Of a stretch of 64,000 nt of DNA, positions 26,025-34,410 are shown in pieces (positions within the stretch are counted from its first letter, which is position 1; each line of letters starts with the position of its first letter). The DNA lies in the NCBI GenBank assembly GCA_902789245.1, contig CADAND010000002.1:1-64000 (forward strand), read 5' to 3'. Origin of the DNA: an uncultured Bacteroidia bacterium (lineage in GTDB: Bacteria > Bacteroidota > Bacteroidia > Bacteroidales > UBA932). The notes under the pieces are model-generated. The model saw only the letters and a list, made by a program, of their open reading frames with translations. It was not told the DNA's origin and searched no databases. Made by a program: the position numbers and the translations under genes.

Positions 26025-26848
26025 TTGCGTTGGCAGCCGTGGCGCTGCTGGCCTGCTCCTGCGAGTACACCTACACGTGGGAGAAGTACCGGATGGACGG
26101 CCACCGCACCGGCGTGACCGCCCCCAATGCCGAGAATGTCCCCCAGGCACTCGGCACGGTGAATGACTCGACCTACCTGGCCCCGAACGGCACGGTCTGG
26201 CAGAAGGGGAGCGCCACGTACGCCGTGGCGAACGACCTGATCGCCGTGCAGCCGCTGATGAAGGACCTCAAGACGGTGGTCGGCTTCGCGCCCCGCGAGA
26301 TGGTCTCCCGCGCGCCGGAGAGCGAGCTCTCCAACTGGTGGGTGGACAACACGATGGCGGAGGTGGCCCGGCTGACCCGGAAGAAGGTCGACGTGGGCAT
26401 CCTGAACTTCGGCGGCATTCGCACCAACCTCGCCGAGGGCGATATCATGCTGGACGACTTCGTGTCGATGTTCCCGTTCAAGAACGACCTTGTGTATGTG
26501 GCTCTTAAGGGATCCGACCTGCAGGAGGTGTTCAACACCATCGCCGCTTCCCGCCCGTTCGTGCTGGGCGGCGTGAAGATGGCCGTGACGCAGCACCGCA
26601 TCGACACCCTGCTGGTGGGCGGCCGTCCCATCGACCCGAACAAGGTCTATGGCGTGGCCACCGTGGACTTCCTGCTGGAGGGCGGTGACGGCCTGACCAT
26701 CGCCAAGAATGCCAAGGAGCTGATCGACACGGACGTCCGCGTGATCGACGCCGTGCTCACGGACGTGTATAAACTGCAGGCCGCCGGCAAGCCCGTGGAG
26801 TACTTCACGGACGGCCGTCTGGCCTTTGATGTATGGGAGGAGGAATAA
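26000..26848 (+). CDS. 5'-nucleotidase C-terminal domain lipoprotein
   Basis: A 282-residue lipoprotein (lipobox LLACSC) consisting only of the C-terminal, substrate-binding domain of UshA-type 5'-nucleotidases. Marks are NWWVDNTMAE, VGILNFGGIRTNLAEGDIML, DDFVSMFPFKNDLVYVALKG and GVATVDFLLEGGDGLTIAKN. On its own it has no catalytic metal site. The metallophosphatase domain is encoded by the next gene, so the two probably assemble in the periplasm. An in-frame ATG at 26006 is an alternative start. It overlaps the permease gene by 25 bp. Confidence 0.85.
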   Translation: MEMVKAKVIALAAVALLACSCEYTYTWEKYRMDGHRTGVTAPNAENVPQALGTVNDSTYLAPNGTVWQKGSATYAVANDLIAVQPLMKDLKTVVGFAPREMVSRAPESELSNWWVDNTMAEVARLTRKKVDVGILNFGGIRTNLAEGDIMLDDFVSMFPFKNDLVYVALKGSDLQEVFNTIAASRPFVLGGVKMAVTQHRIDTLLVGGRPIDPNKVYGVATVDFLLEGGDGLTIAKNAKELIDTDVRVIDAVLTDVYKLQAAGKPVEYFTDGRLAFDVWEEE

Positions 26849-26850
26849 GT

Positions 26851-27666
26851 ATGAAGAAGTCTCTGATCATCCTCGCAGCGGCCCTGGCGGCCTTCTGCGC
26901 CTGCAGCCAGCAGCCTAAGCTGGTCATCCTGCATACCAACGATACCCACAGCCATTTCGAGCCCCTGCGCGGCGGCTCGGACGACGGGGTGGGCGGCGTG
27001 ATCGAGCGTGCGGCGTATGTGGATTCCATCCGCAACGCCTACGGCGCCGACCGCGTGCTGCTCCTGCATGCCGGCGATTTCAGCCAGGGCTCTCCGTATT
27101 TCACGGAGCTGGGCGGCGTGCTGGAGATGAATACGATCAACGATTTCGGCTACGACTGCCTGACCCTGGGCAACCACGAGTTCGACAACGACATCGAGGC
27201 CATCACCGAGCGCGTCAAGATGCTCCGGCCCGGGATCAAGGTCGTCTGCGCGAACCTCGACCTGTCTCCCTTCGAGCTGGGCGAGTATGTCAAGCCGTAC
27301 GCGGTTTTCGAGCGCGGCGGCATGAAGATCGGCGTCATCGGCCTGGAGGCCGACATTTCCACGGCCGTGGCGAAGGCGGTTTCCTCCCGCATGCAGCAGC
27401 TCGACAATGTCGAGGTGACGAACAAGTGGGCGGACTACCTGCACGAGACCCAGAAGTGCGACCTGATCATACTCCTCTCGCACGCCGGCTACGATGTGGA
27501 CCAGACGATCGTGCCCCAGACCCGCTGGGTGGACCTGGTGATCGGCGGCCACACGCACACCTTCGTGGATGATTTCCTCTACGTGAACAACGCCCGCGGC
27601 AAGCAGGTCCCCATCATCACCGACGGCAAGTGGGGCCTGGAGATGGGCATGATCAAGGTCGAATAG
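26851..27666 (+). CDS. metallophosphatase lipoprotein (5'-nucleotidase N-terminal domain)
   Basis: This 271-residue lipoprotein (lipobox AAFCACS) carries the calcineurin-like metallophosphatase domain of 5'-nucleotidases. Metal ligands are visible in ILHTNDTHSHFEP, LLHAGDFSQGSPY, TLGNHEFDN, ILLSHAGYDVD and VIGGHTHTFVDD. It should hydrolyse extracellular nucleotides or related phosphoesters together with the C-domain protein encoded 2 bp upstream. The ATG at 26851 gives a proper signal sequence. It is the last gene of the plus-strand operon before the minus-strand zinc-finger gene. Confidence 0.88.
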   Translation: MKKSLIILAAALAAFCACSQQPKLVILHTNDTHSHFEPLRGGSDDGVGGVIERAAYVDSIRNAYGADRVLLLHAGDFSQGSPYFTELGGVLEMNTINDFGYDCLTLGNHEFDNDIEAITERVKMLRPGIKVVCANLDLSPFELGEYVKPYAVFERGGMKIGVIGLEADISTAVAKAVSSRMQQLDNVEVTNKWADYLHETQKCDLIILLSHAGYDVDQTIVPQTRWVDLVIGGHTHTFVDDFLYVNNARGKQVPIITDGKWGLEMGMIKVE

Positions 27667-27712
27667 TTTCCTTGACGGAGTAGTAACTCTGGCGGAGACG
27701 CTTTGCTGACGC

Positions 27713-27725
27713 CCGACCTGATCGG
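27713..27725. repeat. REP-like palindromic repeat, copy 3 (degenerate)
   Basis: CCGACCTGATCGG: arms CCGA and TCGG around CCTGA, the same core as the copies at 2190 and 41106 but with shorter arms. It lies in the short convergent gap between 27666 and 27739. Confidence 0.55.
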
Positions 27726-27738
27726 AGTGGATTTTTGA

Positions 27739-28122
27739 TTACGGCTGGTCCGCGGCCTTCCTGCGGAGGTGAAAGATGCGGGTGTCGGTGCGGTAGTACC
27801 AGATGTCGAAGCAGGCGTATTCGTCGTGCCGGAAGTGTCCGCGCCGGTGCCCCGTCACGTAGGCGGGGTCGAAACCCAGCTCCGTGAGCTCTTCGAGTCC
27901 CGCTCCTGTTTTCCCTTCTTTGAGCAGCGCTTCCAGGATGGCATAGTTTCCTGTGAGCGCTGCGATGGTTTGGGCGCGCAGCTGGCGTTTGACCATCTGC
28001 GCGCGGTTGTTGTACTTGTTCTTGCAGCTCAGGCTGCAGAAGCGTTTGTCTCTCCGGCCGCTGATGGCCGTTCCGCATTCCAGGCAGTTGCCTTCTTCTT
28101 CGATGTGCAGTTTGTAGCTCAT
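27739..28122 (-). CDS. hypothetical protein with N-terminal zinc finger
   Basis: The 127-residue protein has a treble-clef-like zinc site at residues 13-34: NCLECGTAISGRRDKRFCSL followed by SCKNKYNNR. Its CxxC...CxxxC spacing and trailing NKYNNR resemble small DUF2116-like zinc ribbons. The rest (about 45-127) is a basic helical part with GFDPAYVTGHRRGHFRHDEY and IWYYRTDTRIFHLRRK; no family is recognised. The zinc finger and basic charge suggest nucleic-acid or ribosome binding, which is a guess. It is transcribed alone. Confidence 0.65.
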   Translation of the reverse strand: MSYKLHIEEEGNCLECGTAISGRRDKRFCSLSCKNKYNNRAQMVKRQLRAQTIAALTGNYAILEALLKEGKTGAGLEELTELGFDPAYVTGHRRGHFRHDEYACFDIWYYRTDTRIFHLRRKAADQP

Positions 28123-28426
28123 GGCCCAAAGATGATGCGTTGCTTTGACATCTCCAAGGCTTTTGACGGCCGGGACGTGAAGTTCTGACGTATTTTACAG
28201 ATTCTGATTTATTTTACGGCCGTAAAATAAATCTTACAGCGAAAGAAATCGCAGACATTTTCCGGCCTCGGACCGAAAGAAACCGATGCAGGCGGAAAGA
28301 TTCGTATTTATTTGCCCCTTCCCGGGGCGGACAGGTTTTACGCTTGCCCGAAAGCTTGTTCCTTTGTGTACGGGACTCGGACCGCGCGGCCGGGATCCCG
28401 CAACCTTACAACAAAGAAAAACTATT
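28123..28426. other. divergent intergenic stretch upstream of ssb
   Basis: About 300 bp without a supportable gene between the zinc-finger gene (minus) and ssb (plus). A perfect 28-bp palindrome lies at 28206-28233. No TAnnTTTG box of good quality was found close to ssb, so its promoter is uncertain. Confidence 0.5.
28206..28233. promoter_or_regulatory. perfect 28-bp palindrome, candidate operator
   Basis: The left half GATTTATTTTACGG is followed by its exact reverse complement, centred on CGGCCG with AT-rich arms. Further TTTTACAG and CTTACAG motifs flank it. No T-run of terminator type follows. Its place between divergent genes suggests binding by a dimeric regulator. Confidence 0.6.
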
Positions 28427-28774
28427 ATGGAACAACTGAATCGAGTAGAACTCAAGGGGATTGTGGGCAATGTCCGCATCCAGACGTATGACGAGAACAA
28501 GATGGCCCGCATCGGCCTGGCGACCAATTTCGCTTACAAGGATCGGGAGGGGACGGCCGTGATCGACACGAGCTGGCACAACGTGATCGCGTGGGAAGGC
28601 CGCAATATCCAGGGCCTGGACAAGATCGAAAAAGGGACCAAACTGCACGTCCTCGGCCGCATCCGCTATCAAAATTATACGGGTGTGGACGGCATCGACC
28701 GCATTGGAACGGACATCCTGGCCAGTCAGATCAAAGTGATTGACGATCCTTCCCAGATGTCCTATGAGATGTAG
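28427..28774 (+). CDS. ssb: short single-stranded DNA-binding protein
   Basis: A 115-residue OB-fold SSB beginning MEQLNRVELKGIVGNVRIQT, with LATNFAYKDREGTAVIDTSW, HNVIAWEGRNI and a final strand DILASQIKVID. It lacks the long acidic C-terminal tail of the main replicative SSB, as do the small Bacteroides paralogues, so it is probably an accessory SSB. The in-frame sequence upstream of 28427 is not protein-like. Its end overlaps the first fimbrial-locus gene by 11 bp. Confidence 0.85.
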   Translation: MEQLNRVELKGIVGNVRIQTYDENKMARIGLATNFAYKDREGTAVIDTSWHNVIAWEGRNIQGLDKIEKGTKLHVLGRIRYQNYTGVDGIDRIGTDILASQIKVIDDPSQMSYEM

Positions 28775-29372
28775 GACGCTTTTCCTGTTCGCCGCCTGCC
28801 TGCTGGCCGGCCCTGTCGCGCAAGCGCAGGCGCCCGCCGGCCCGCCGGCGGGCAGCCAGCAGGCGCTCGAGCGCCGGGCCCGCGTGGCGGTGGACCAGAA
28901 CCTGGCGGATTACCTCTTCCTCGGCACGGTGAACGCTGCGCTGCAGTACTCCGTGCACCGGAACTGGACGATCGGACTGGGCGCCCGCTACAACAACTGG
29001 ACGTGGCGCCACCGGCAGGATGCGCAGTTCCAGTCCCGGCAGCAGACCTATTATGTAGGCGCGCGCTGGTGGCCCTGGTACACCTATTCCGGCTGGTGGG
29101 CGGGAGGAAAACTCCAGTATCAGGAGTACAACCGGGGAGGAATCTTCGGCCCCGAGACCGAAGAGGGCGACGCCCTCGGCCTCTCGCTGGGTGGCGGCTA
29201 TGCCGTACACGTAAACCATTGGCTTAATGTGGATTTCGGCCTTTACGGCTGGGGAGGCGTGACGCGTTATGTCTCCTATGCCTGCCCGTATTGCGGGCAG
29301 CGCACGGGCGAGGGCGTCAAGGCTTTCGTCCTGCCGGACGAGGTCCGGGTATCCCTCCAATTCATCTTCTGA
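28764..29372 (+). CDS. DUF3575 family outer-membrane protein of the fimbrial locus
   Basis: A 202-residue secreted protein (signal peptide ending VAQAQA) predicted to be a small beta-barrel. Alternating strands are seen in NWTIGLGARYNNWTWRH, YYVGARWWPWYTYSGWWAGG and LNVDFGLYGWGGVTRY, and it ends RVSLQFIF with a terminal aromatic. DUF3575 proteins regularly open Mfa/Fim-type fimbrial loci in Bacteroidales; their role is not defined. The start ATG lies within the end of ssb, and its stop overlaps the next start by one base (TGATG). Confidence 0.78.
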   Translation: MRCRTLFLFAACLLAGPVAQAQAPAGPPAGSQQALERRARVAVDQNLADYLFLGTVNAALQYSVHRNWTIGLGARYNNWTWRHRQDAQFQSRQQTYYVGARWWPWYTYSGWWAGGKLQYQEYNRGGIFGPETEEGDALGLSLGGGYAVHVNHWLNVDFGLYGWGGVTRYVSYACPYCGQRTGEGVKAFVLPDEVRVSLQFIF

Positions 29373-31381
29373 TGGGACGCAGGACAATCAGGTACGTGCT
29401 GCCGCTGCTGCTGGCGGCGACCCTGCTCCCGGCCTGCGGCACCCGCCGCAAGGCGCACGAAGTGTACCGCAGGCAGCTGGCGGCCTCGCTCCAGCTGCCC
29501 CGGCAAGTGGATTATCTCCCGGAATACAAGGACGTGAAGACGCCCCGGCGGGATACGATCCGCGTGACGGACCTGGATGGCCGGGAGATGATTCTGATGA
29601 AGGCGGTCCGTGACGAGGAAAGCGGAGAGATGGTGGCGGCGGAGATGCTGGATGCGGCCATGGTGACCGCGCGTTTCCGAAACATCGCCGAGCGGAATGG
29701 CAAGATCGACCTGGAGTTCCAGGTGCTGGTGCCGCCCGAGATGCAGGATTCGCGCTGGCAGCTGCGGCTGCATCCGGACATGTTCGTGCTGGAGGACAGC
29801 CTGCGGCTGGACGATGTCGTGGTCACGGGCGCGGAATACAGAAAGGCGCAACTGCGTGGTTACCAACAGTATGAGCGCTTTCTGTCCCGGATCGTCACCG
29901 ATACGCTGGCCTTCGTGGACCTGCGCAACCTGGAGATTTTCGTCGAGCGGAATATCCCGCAGGTCTACGCGCTCAAGACGGATACGACCTTCGTGTCCGA
30001 CGAGGTGTTCGAGAGCTACTTCGGCGTGTCGGAGCAGGAGGCGATGGAACACTATACCAACAAGTTCCTGCGCTGGCGCAACGAGTGGCGCAAGGCCAAC
30101 CGGCAGAAGATGTACGAGAAGTATGTCAAGGTCCCCATCGTCACGGACGGCATCCGGCTGGACACCGTGATCCGTTTCGACAACGGCACCTTCCTGTACA
30201 ATTATGTCCAGACAATCAACACGCGCCCCAGGCTCCGCAAGGTGGACGTGGTGCTGTCCGGCGAGATCTTCGAGCGGGAGAAACAGCTCTACACCGTACC
30301 CCGATGCGAGCCGCTGACTTTTTACATTTCGTCCGTGTCGGCCTTCGTGGACGGGACGGAGCGCTACAAGACCGTGGTGGTCTCCCGCAACGTGGAGGCG
30401 AACACCGTCTGCAATATCGATTTCCGGACCGGCCGCCATGACATCGACGAGCGCCTGGGCGGGAACGCCCGCGAGATTGCCTTCATCAAGGAGAACCTGC
30501 GCAACCTGCTGCTGAACGACAGTTTCGAGCTGGACAGTGTGACGATTGCGGCATCCGCTTCGCCGGAAGGCTCGCTGGCCGCCAACAATGCCCTGACCCT
30601 GCGGCGCTCCCGGGCTGCGTCGGACTACTTTGAGAAGTATATCCGCTTTGTCCGGGATTCGGTGCGGCGCGAGGACGGCCTCTTCCTTACGGTGGGGGAT
30701 GACCTGCGCGAGGGGACGCTTCGCGGCACCGGACGTGCCCGCAAGGACATCCCCTTCCTGTCGCGCCCGGGCGGGGAAGACTGGCCGAAGCTGGACGCCC
30801 TGGTGGCTGCCGATACGCTCCTGACGGATGAGCAGAAGGCCCGCTACGCGGAATTCGCTGCGCTGGGTGATCTGGACGAACGGGAGAAGCGCATGAAGGG
30901 GGAGTCCTGGTACCGCCACGTCGTGGACACGCATTACCCGCGCCTGCGCACGGTCCGTTTCTCGTTCGCCCTGCACCGCAAGGGCATGGTGAAGGACACC
31001 ATCCATACGACAGAGTTGGATACCGTGTACATGAAGGGCGTCCAGGCCATCCGCGACCACGATTATCAGGCGGCGCTGGCCTTCCTGGCGCCCTACCACG
31101 ACTACAACACCGCCGTGGCGTACGTAGCCCTGGACCGCAATCTCTCGGCCCTCGAAATCCTTGAACCCCTGCCGCGTACGCCCCAGGTCAACTATATGCT
31201 GGCCTTGCTGTACGCCCGCCGGGGAGACGACCAGGCGGCGGTGCAGCACTATCTCAACGCCTGCGGCCAGGACCGCAGCTTCGTCAGCCGCGGCAATCTG
31301 GATCCGGAGATTTCCGCACTCATCAAACGCTACGACCTGCACAAGGAACCGGAGGAGGATTGGGGAGACCTCATTCAATGA
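29372..31381 (+). CDS. OmpA-like lipoprotein of the fimbrial locus (DUF3868-like role)
   Basis: This 669-residue lipoprotein has a lipobox ending LLPAC. Residues about 20-390 form beta-rich domains without a recognised catalytic motif. An OmpA-like peptidoglycan-binding segment follows at about 370-470 (VTIAASASPEGSLAANNALT, LRRSRAASDYF). The C-terminal 110 residues are TPR-like (DYQAALAFLAPYHDYNTAVA, VNYMLALLYARRGDDQAAVQ). Proteins of this layout follow DUF3575 in fimbrial loci and probably anchor or support assembly at the cell wall. Assignment to DUF3868 itself is not certain. It overlaps the preceding gene by one base. Confidence 0.7.
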   Translation: MGRRTIRYVLPLLLAATLLPACGTRRKAHEVYRRQLAASLQLPRQVDYLPEYKDVKTPRRDTIRVTDLDGREMILMKAVRDEESGEMVAAEMLDAAMVTARFRNIAERNGKIDLEFQVLVPPEMQDSRWQLRLHPDMFVLEDSLRLDDVVVTGAEYRKAQLRGYQQYERFLSRIVTDTLAFVDLRNLEIFVERNIPQVYALKTDTTFVSDEVFESYFGVSEQEAMEHYTNKFLRWRNEWRKANRQKMYEKYVKVPIVTDGIRLDTVIRFDNGTFLYNYVQTINTRPRLRKVDVVLSGEIFEREKQLYTVPRCEPLTFYISSVSAFVDGTERYKTVVVSRNVEANTVCNIDFRTGRHDIDERLGGNAREIAFIKENLRNLLLNDSFELDSVTIAASASPEGSLAANNALTLRRSRAASDYFEKYIRFVRDSVRREDGLFLTVGDDLREGTLRGTGRARKDIPFLSRPGGEDWPKLDALVAADTLLTDEQKARYAEFAALGDLDEREKRMKGESWYRHVVDTHYPRLRTVRFSFALHRKGMVKDTIHTTELDTVYMKGVQAIRDHDYQAALAFLAPYHDYNTAVAYVALDRNLSALEILEPLPRTPQVNYMLALLYARRGDDQAAVQHYLNACGQDRSFVSRGNLDPEISALIKRYDLHKEPEEDWGDLIQ

Positions 31382-31404
31382 TGTCGATATTAAATTGTAT
31401 TGCT

Positions 31405-32448
31405 ATGAAAATCAGATTGTTGTTATTATTTTTATTATCCTTTTCATGGTGCTCCTGCCAGCGGGAGGGTGCTTCCGACGACGGGGGCCGACTCACCGTC
31501 AACCTGGCGGGGATGTCGCCGACCAAGGCCCTCGTCGGGGCCAGCCCCGCCGAGATGCAGGTGAATTCGCTCAACCTGTATGTCTTCGATGCCAACGGGA
31601 TGCTTGACCTCTCGCACGCCTGTACGGGAGAAGAACTGAGTGCCCGGCAGGCCGTCCTGTCGGTCAAGACGGGCGGCAAGACGGTCTATGCGCTGGCCAA
31701 TTTCCGGGGGACGCCGCTCGAGGCAGCCAACGCCTGTGCGACGCGCGCGGAGCTGGAGCAGGTGGCGTTCCGGCTGGGGGACAACCTGCCCGACGGCTTG
31801 CTCATGACGGCTTCCGCCTCGGCGACGGTTGCGCCGGGCAGCGGCGGGAGCGCGACGCTGGAGTTGACCCGCCCGGTGGCGCGCGTGGCGCTGGGCTCCG
31901 TGACGAACAGCCTGCCTGCGCCCTATGGTACGGTGCGGGTCCTGCGCGCCTTTCTGTGCAATGTGGTCGGCAACCAGGATGTGGGCGGAATGGCAGATTC
32001 CGGCGTCTGGTACAACCCGAACGCCACGCCCGACAACGTGGCGGGCCACGTGATCGGCACGGCCGGCTATCCCGCCCAGGAGGCGGCGCTGACCTATCTG
32101 TCGCTGGACCAGGATCTTGCCCTGGGCGCATCGCACACCTTTTCGCAGAAATACTGCTATGCGTTCCCGAACGCGCTGACCAACCCGAACAACGGCCACA
32201 CCGCGAATTTCACGCCCACGGCGACGGTCCTGATGGTCGTCGTGCAGATTCGCAACGTGCCGTACTACTATCCCGTCGCCCTGACCCGCACGCTGGAGCG
32301 CAACAAAGATTACAAGGTGGATCTGACCCTGGTCGGCCTGGGCAATACGGAAGACAGGCCGTTCGATAAAATCGAAAAGTCGTACCTCACGGCCCAGGTA
32401 CGCGTCAGCGACTGGTCGGACGGCGCCACTTACAACGAAACACTTTAA
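31405..32448 (+). CDS. fimbrillin family lipoprotein (FimA/Mfa1-like), first copy
   Basis: The 347-residue precursor has a lipobox (SFSWCSC) at the N-terminus. The Mfa1/FimA fold is indicated by VNSLNLYVFDANGMLDLSHA, GGKTVYALANFRGTPLEAAN and LTRPVARVALGSV in the first half. The C-terminal half ends VPYYYPVALTRTLERNKDYK, VDLTLVGLG and RVSDWSDGATYNETL, the usual final strand. Such subunits polymerise by donor-strand exchange after Rgp-type cleavage near an N-terminal arginine. The ATG at 31405 gives a proper signal sequence; ATGs at 31378 and 31381 are possible. Confidence 0.8.
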   Translation: MKIRLLLLFLLSFSWCSCQREGASDDGGRLTVNLAGMSPTKALVGASPAEMQVNSLNLYVFDANGMLDLSHACTGEELSARQAVLSVKTGGKTVYALANFRGTPLEAANACATRAELEQVAFRLGDNLPDGLLMTASASATVAPGSGGSATLELTRPVARVALGSVTNSLPAPYGTVRVLRAFLCNVVGNQDVGGMADSGVWYNPNATPDNVAGHVIGTAGYPAQEAALTYLSLDQDLALGASHTFSQKYCYAFPNALTNPNNGHTANFTPTATVLMVVVQIRNVPYYYPVALTRTLERNKDYKVDLTLVGLGNTEDRPFDKIEKSYLTAQVRVSDWSDGATYNETL

Positions 32449-32460
32449 CCTATTGAGAAT

Positions 32461-33567
32461 ATGACGATGAAGAACATGCTATTATTTTGCCTGGCCGTGT
32501 GCGCCCTGCTGTTCGGCTCCTGCGGCAAACTGAATCCGGACGGGCAGGGCGGAACCATCCCGGGAGAAGTTCAACTGTCCGTCCGCTTCGACGCGCCTGC
32601 CACCAAGGTGAGTACGCAGAGCGTTTCCAACGAGAAAGCCATCCAGAATGTCCAGATTTTCGTTTTCCGGGCCGGGAACGGCGCCGATGCCGGGAATCTG
32701 GAGATCGCGGCTTCGGCCGGTTTTGACAGTCCCCTTGGCGTCACCGGCGGCACGTATGACGGGATGACCCTGAGGTGCTCCACCGGCCAACGGGAAATAT
32801 GGGCGGTGGTCAACGATTCCGAGGACCGCACCGCCACCCCCGGAGCCGTGACCACGAAATCCGAATTCCTGGCGCTGACGCACGAACTGCAGCGCTCCAC
32901 CGCTACGAAGCTGCTCATGATCGGCCATTCCGGGACGGATGCGGCGCCCGCCGTGATGCTCCACGAAGGCCGGGAGGAGCTCAGCATCAGCGTGCATCGG
33001 CTGGCGGCGTCCGTGATCCTGGAGAGCGTGAAAAACGATTTCAGCTCGCCGGCTTACCAGAAGGCGGACATGTTCCGGCTGGAGAGCTGCTACCTGATCA
33101 ATGTCCCGGGACGCATCAATTTCGGACAGACGTCCGAACCGTCCGCCCTCCCGGCGGAGCAGTGGTACGCCCGTCTGGCGGCCGAAACGGCCTCGCCCAA
33201 GGCGGACCTGCTGTACGACGCGCTCTCCGGGCAGATAGTAAACTATTCGACGACCTACACCGTGCCGCACACCTTCTATACCTATCCCAACAACTGCGCG
33301 GTCAGCGAAGACGCCTCCTGGTGTGCGCGGGCTACGCTCCTGGTGCTGGAAGCGTCGATCCTCTATCCTTCCGGCTGGGTGAAGTACTATTATCCCGTCC
33401 AGCTGGGCGCCGGCCCGCTGTGCTCGAACAAGCAGTACCGCGTGAACCTGATCATCCACCGTCCCGGCTCGCTGGATCCCAACCGGCCGGTCGCCTTCGA
33501 TGACGTCACGCCGGTCATCCGCGTGACGGACTGGGAGAGCGGCGACAGCTACGACCGGGAAATCTAA
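32461..33567 (+). CDS. fimbrillin family lipoprotein (FimA/Mfa1-like), second copy
   Basis: A 368-residue lipoprotein with lipobox ALLFGSC. Like its neighbour it has the fimbrillin pattern: IQNVQIFVFRAGNGADAGNL, a QREIWAVVNDSEDR strand, SISVHRLAASVILESV and a C-terminal block WVKYYYPVQLGAGPLCSNKQ, YRVNLIIHRPG and VTDWESGDSYDREI. The two copies are clearly different in sequence, so one may be the stalk and the other an accessory or minor subunit. It begins 12 bp after the first fimbrillin. A second ATG at 32467 is possible. Confidence 0.8.
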   Translation: MTMKNMLLFCLAVCALLFGSCGKLNPDGQGGTIPGEVQLSVRFDAPATKVSTQSVSNEKAIQNVQIFVFRAGNGADAGNLEIAASAGFDSPLGVTGGTYDGMTLRCSTGQREIWAVVNDSEDRTATPGAVTTKSEFLALTHELQRSTATKLLMIGHSGTDAAPAVMLHEGREELSISVHRLAASVILESVKNDFSSPAYQKADMFRLESCYLINVPGRINFGQTSEPSALPAEQWYARLAAETASPKADLLYDALSGQIVNYSTTYTVPHTFYTYPNNCAVSEDASWCARATLLVLEASILYPSGWVKYYYPVQLGAGPLCSNKQYRVNLIIHRPGSLDPNRPVAFDDVTPVIRVTDWESGDSYDREI

Positions 33568-33578
33568 GCGCTTGTGTC

Positions 33579-34409
33579 ATGGCCGGAATCAGATATCTTG
33601 CGACGCGTGCCATCCTCGTGATGGCGGTGCTCTCGCTTGCGCCGGGGTGCAGCGTCAAGGAAGACCGGATCGAGTGTCCGGTCTATGTGACCGTCCTGAC
33701 GGACGAATTTGTCCGCCTGGGCATGAATGAAGGCCTGGTTTCCTTTTCGGGTACGCGTGTCATCGACCGGGAGGACGTCAGTTTCCTGTCCATCCTGCGC
33801 AGCGGATACAAGCAGGCCTGTCCGCGGGAATTCGCGCGTGCCGCCGTGTTCAGCGGTGCGGAGAATTACATCCTGGTCGAAGAATCGATGCGGGTGCTTC
33901 CGGGCTGCCAGGCCGGATTGCTCTGGGCTTATGGCGAGAGTTTCTCCGCGAAGTCGGACGAATACGTGATCGATGCGACCCCGCACAAGCAGTACTGCCT
34001 GGTGCAGTTCCTGTTTGACGATTCGCCGACGGCCGCTCCGGATTACCCGTGGCGCTTCCGGATCCGGGCGGCCTGCTCGGGCATGGATATCTACACGCTG
34101 GAGCCGCTGGAGGGGGATTATTCCGCTTGTGTAGGCCCGAATGCGGTAGGTGCGTGGTATGGCGTGATTCCCCGTCAGAAGTCGAACGACCTGCTGCTGG
34201 AAGTCTATCTTCCGGAGGAGGGCCACGAAGACCGGGGGCGGATCGACTATGTGATCGACCTGGGGGCGAAATTCGAAGCGATGGGCTACGACTGGACGGC
34301 CGAGGACCTGCGTGATGTCTCCGTCAAGGTGGGCTTCGCCTCTGCCGGCATCACGGTCAGCGTGCAGGACTGGGAGGGAGACAACAGTTATGAAAACATT
34401 GAGATTTAA
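33579..34409 (+). CDS. FimB/Mfa2-like fimbrial anchor lipoprotein
   Basis: The 276-residue lipoprotein has lipobox LSLAPGC and the opening SVKEDRIECPVYVTVLTDEF, resembling the CxKEDxxxCP start of FimB/Mfa2 subunits, which cap the fimbrial base and anchor it in the outer membrane. VDYVIDLGAKFEAMGYDW-like text and SVQDWEGDNSYENIEI end the protein as in fimbrillins. It lies 11 bp after the second fimbrillin. An Mfa4-type accessory subunit is an alternative. Confidence 0.65.
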   Translation: MAGIRYLATRAILVMAVLSLAPGCSVKEDRIECPVYVTVLTDEFVRLGMNEGLVSFSGTRVIDREDVSFLSILRSGYKQACPREFARAAVFSGAENYILVEESMRVLPGCQAGLLWAYGESFSAKSDEYVIDATPHKQYCLVQFLFDDSPTAAPDYPWRFRIRAACSGMDIYTLEPLEGDYSACVGPNAVGAWYGVIPRQKSNDLLLEVYLPEEGHEDRGRIDYVIDLGAKFEAMGYDWTAEDLRDVSVKVGFASAGITVSVQDWEGDNSYENIEI

Positions 34410-34410
34410 T

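Noticed and set aside
28206-28233. Palindrome considered as a dif (XerCD) site
   Set aside because: dif sites have two imperfect arms around an asymmetric 6-bp spacer; this one is fully symmetric, and xerC is 8 kb away.
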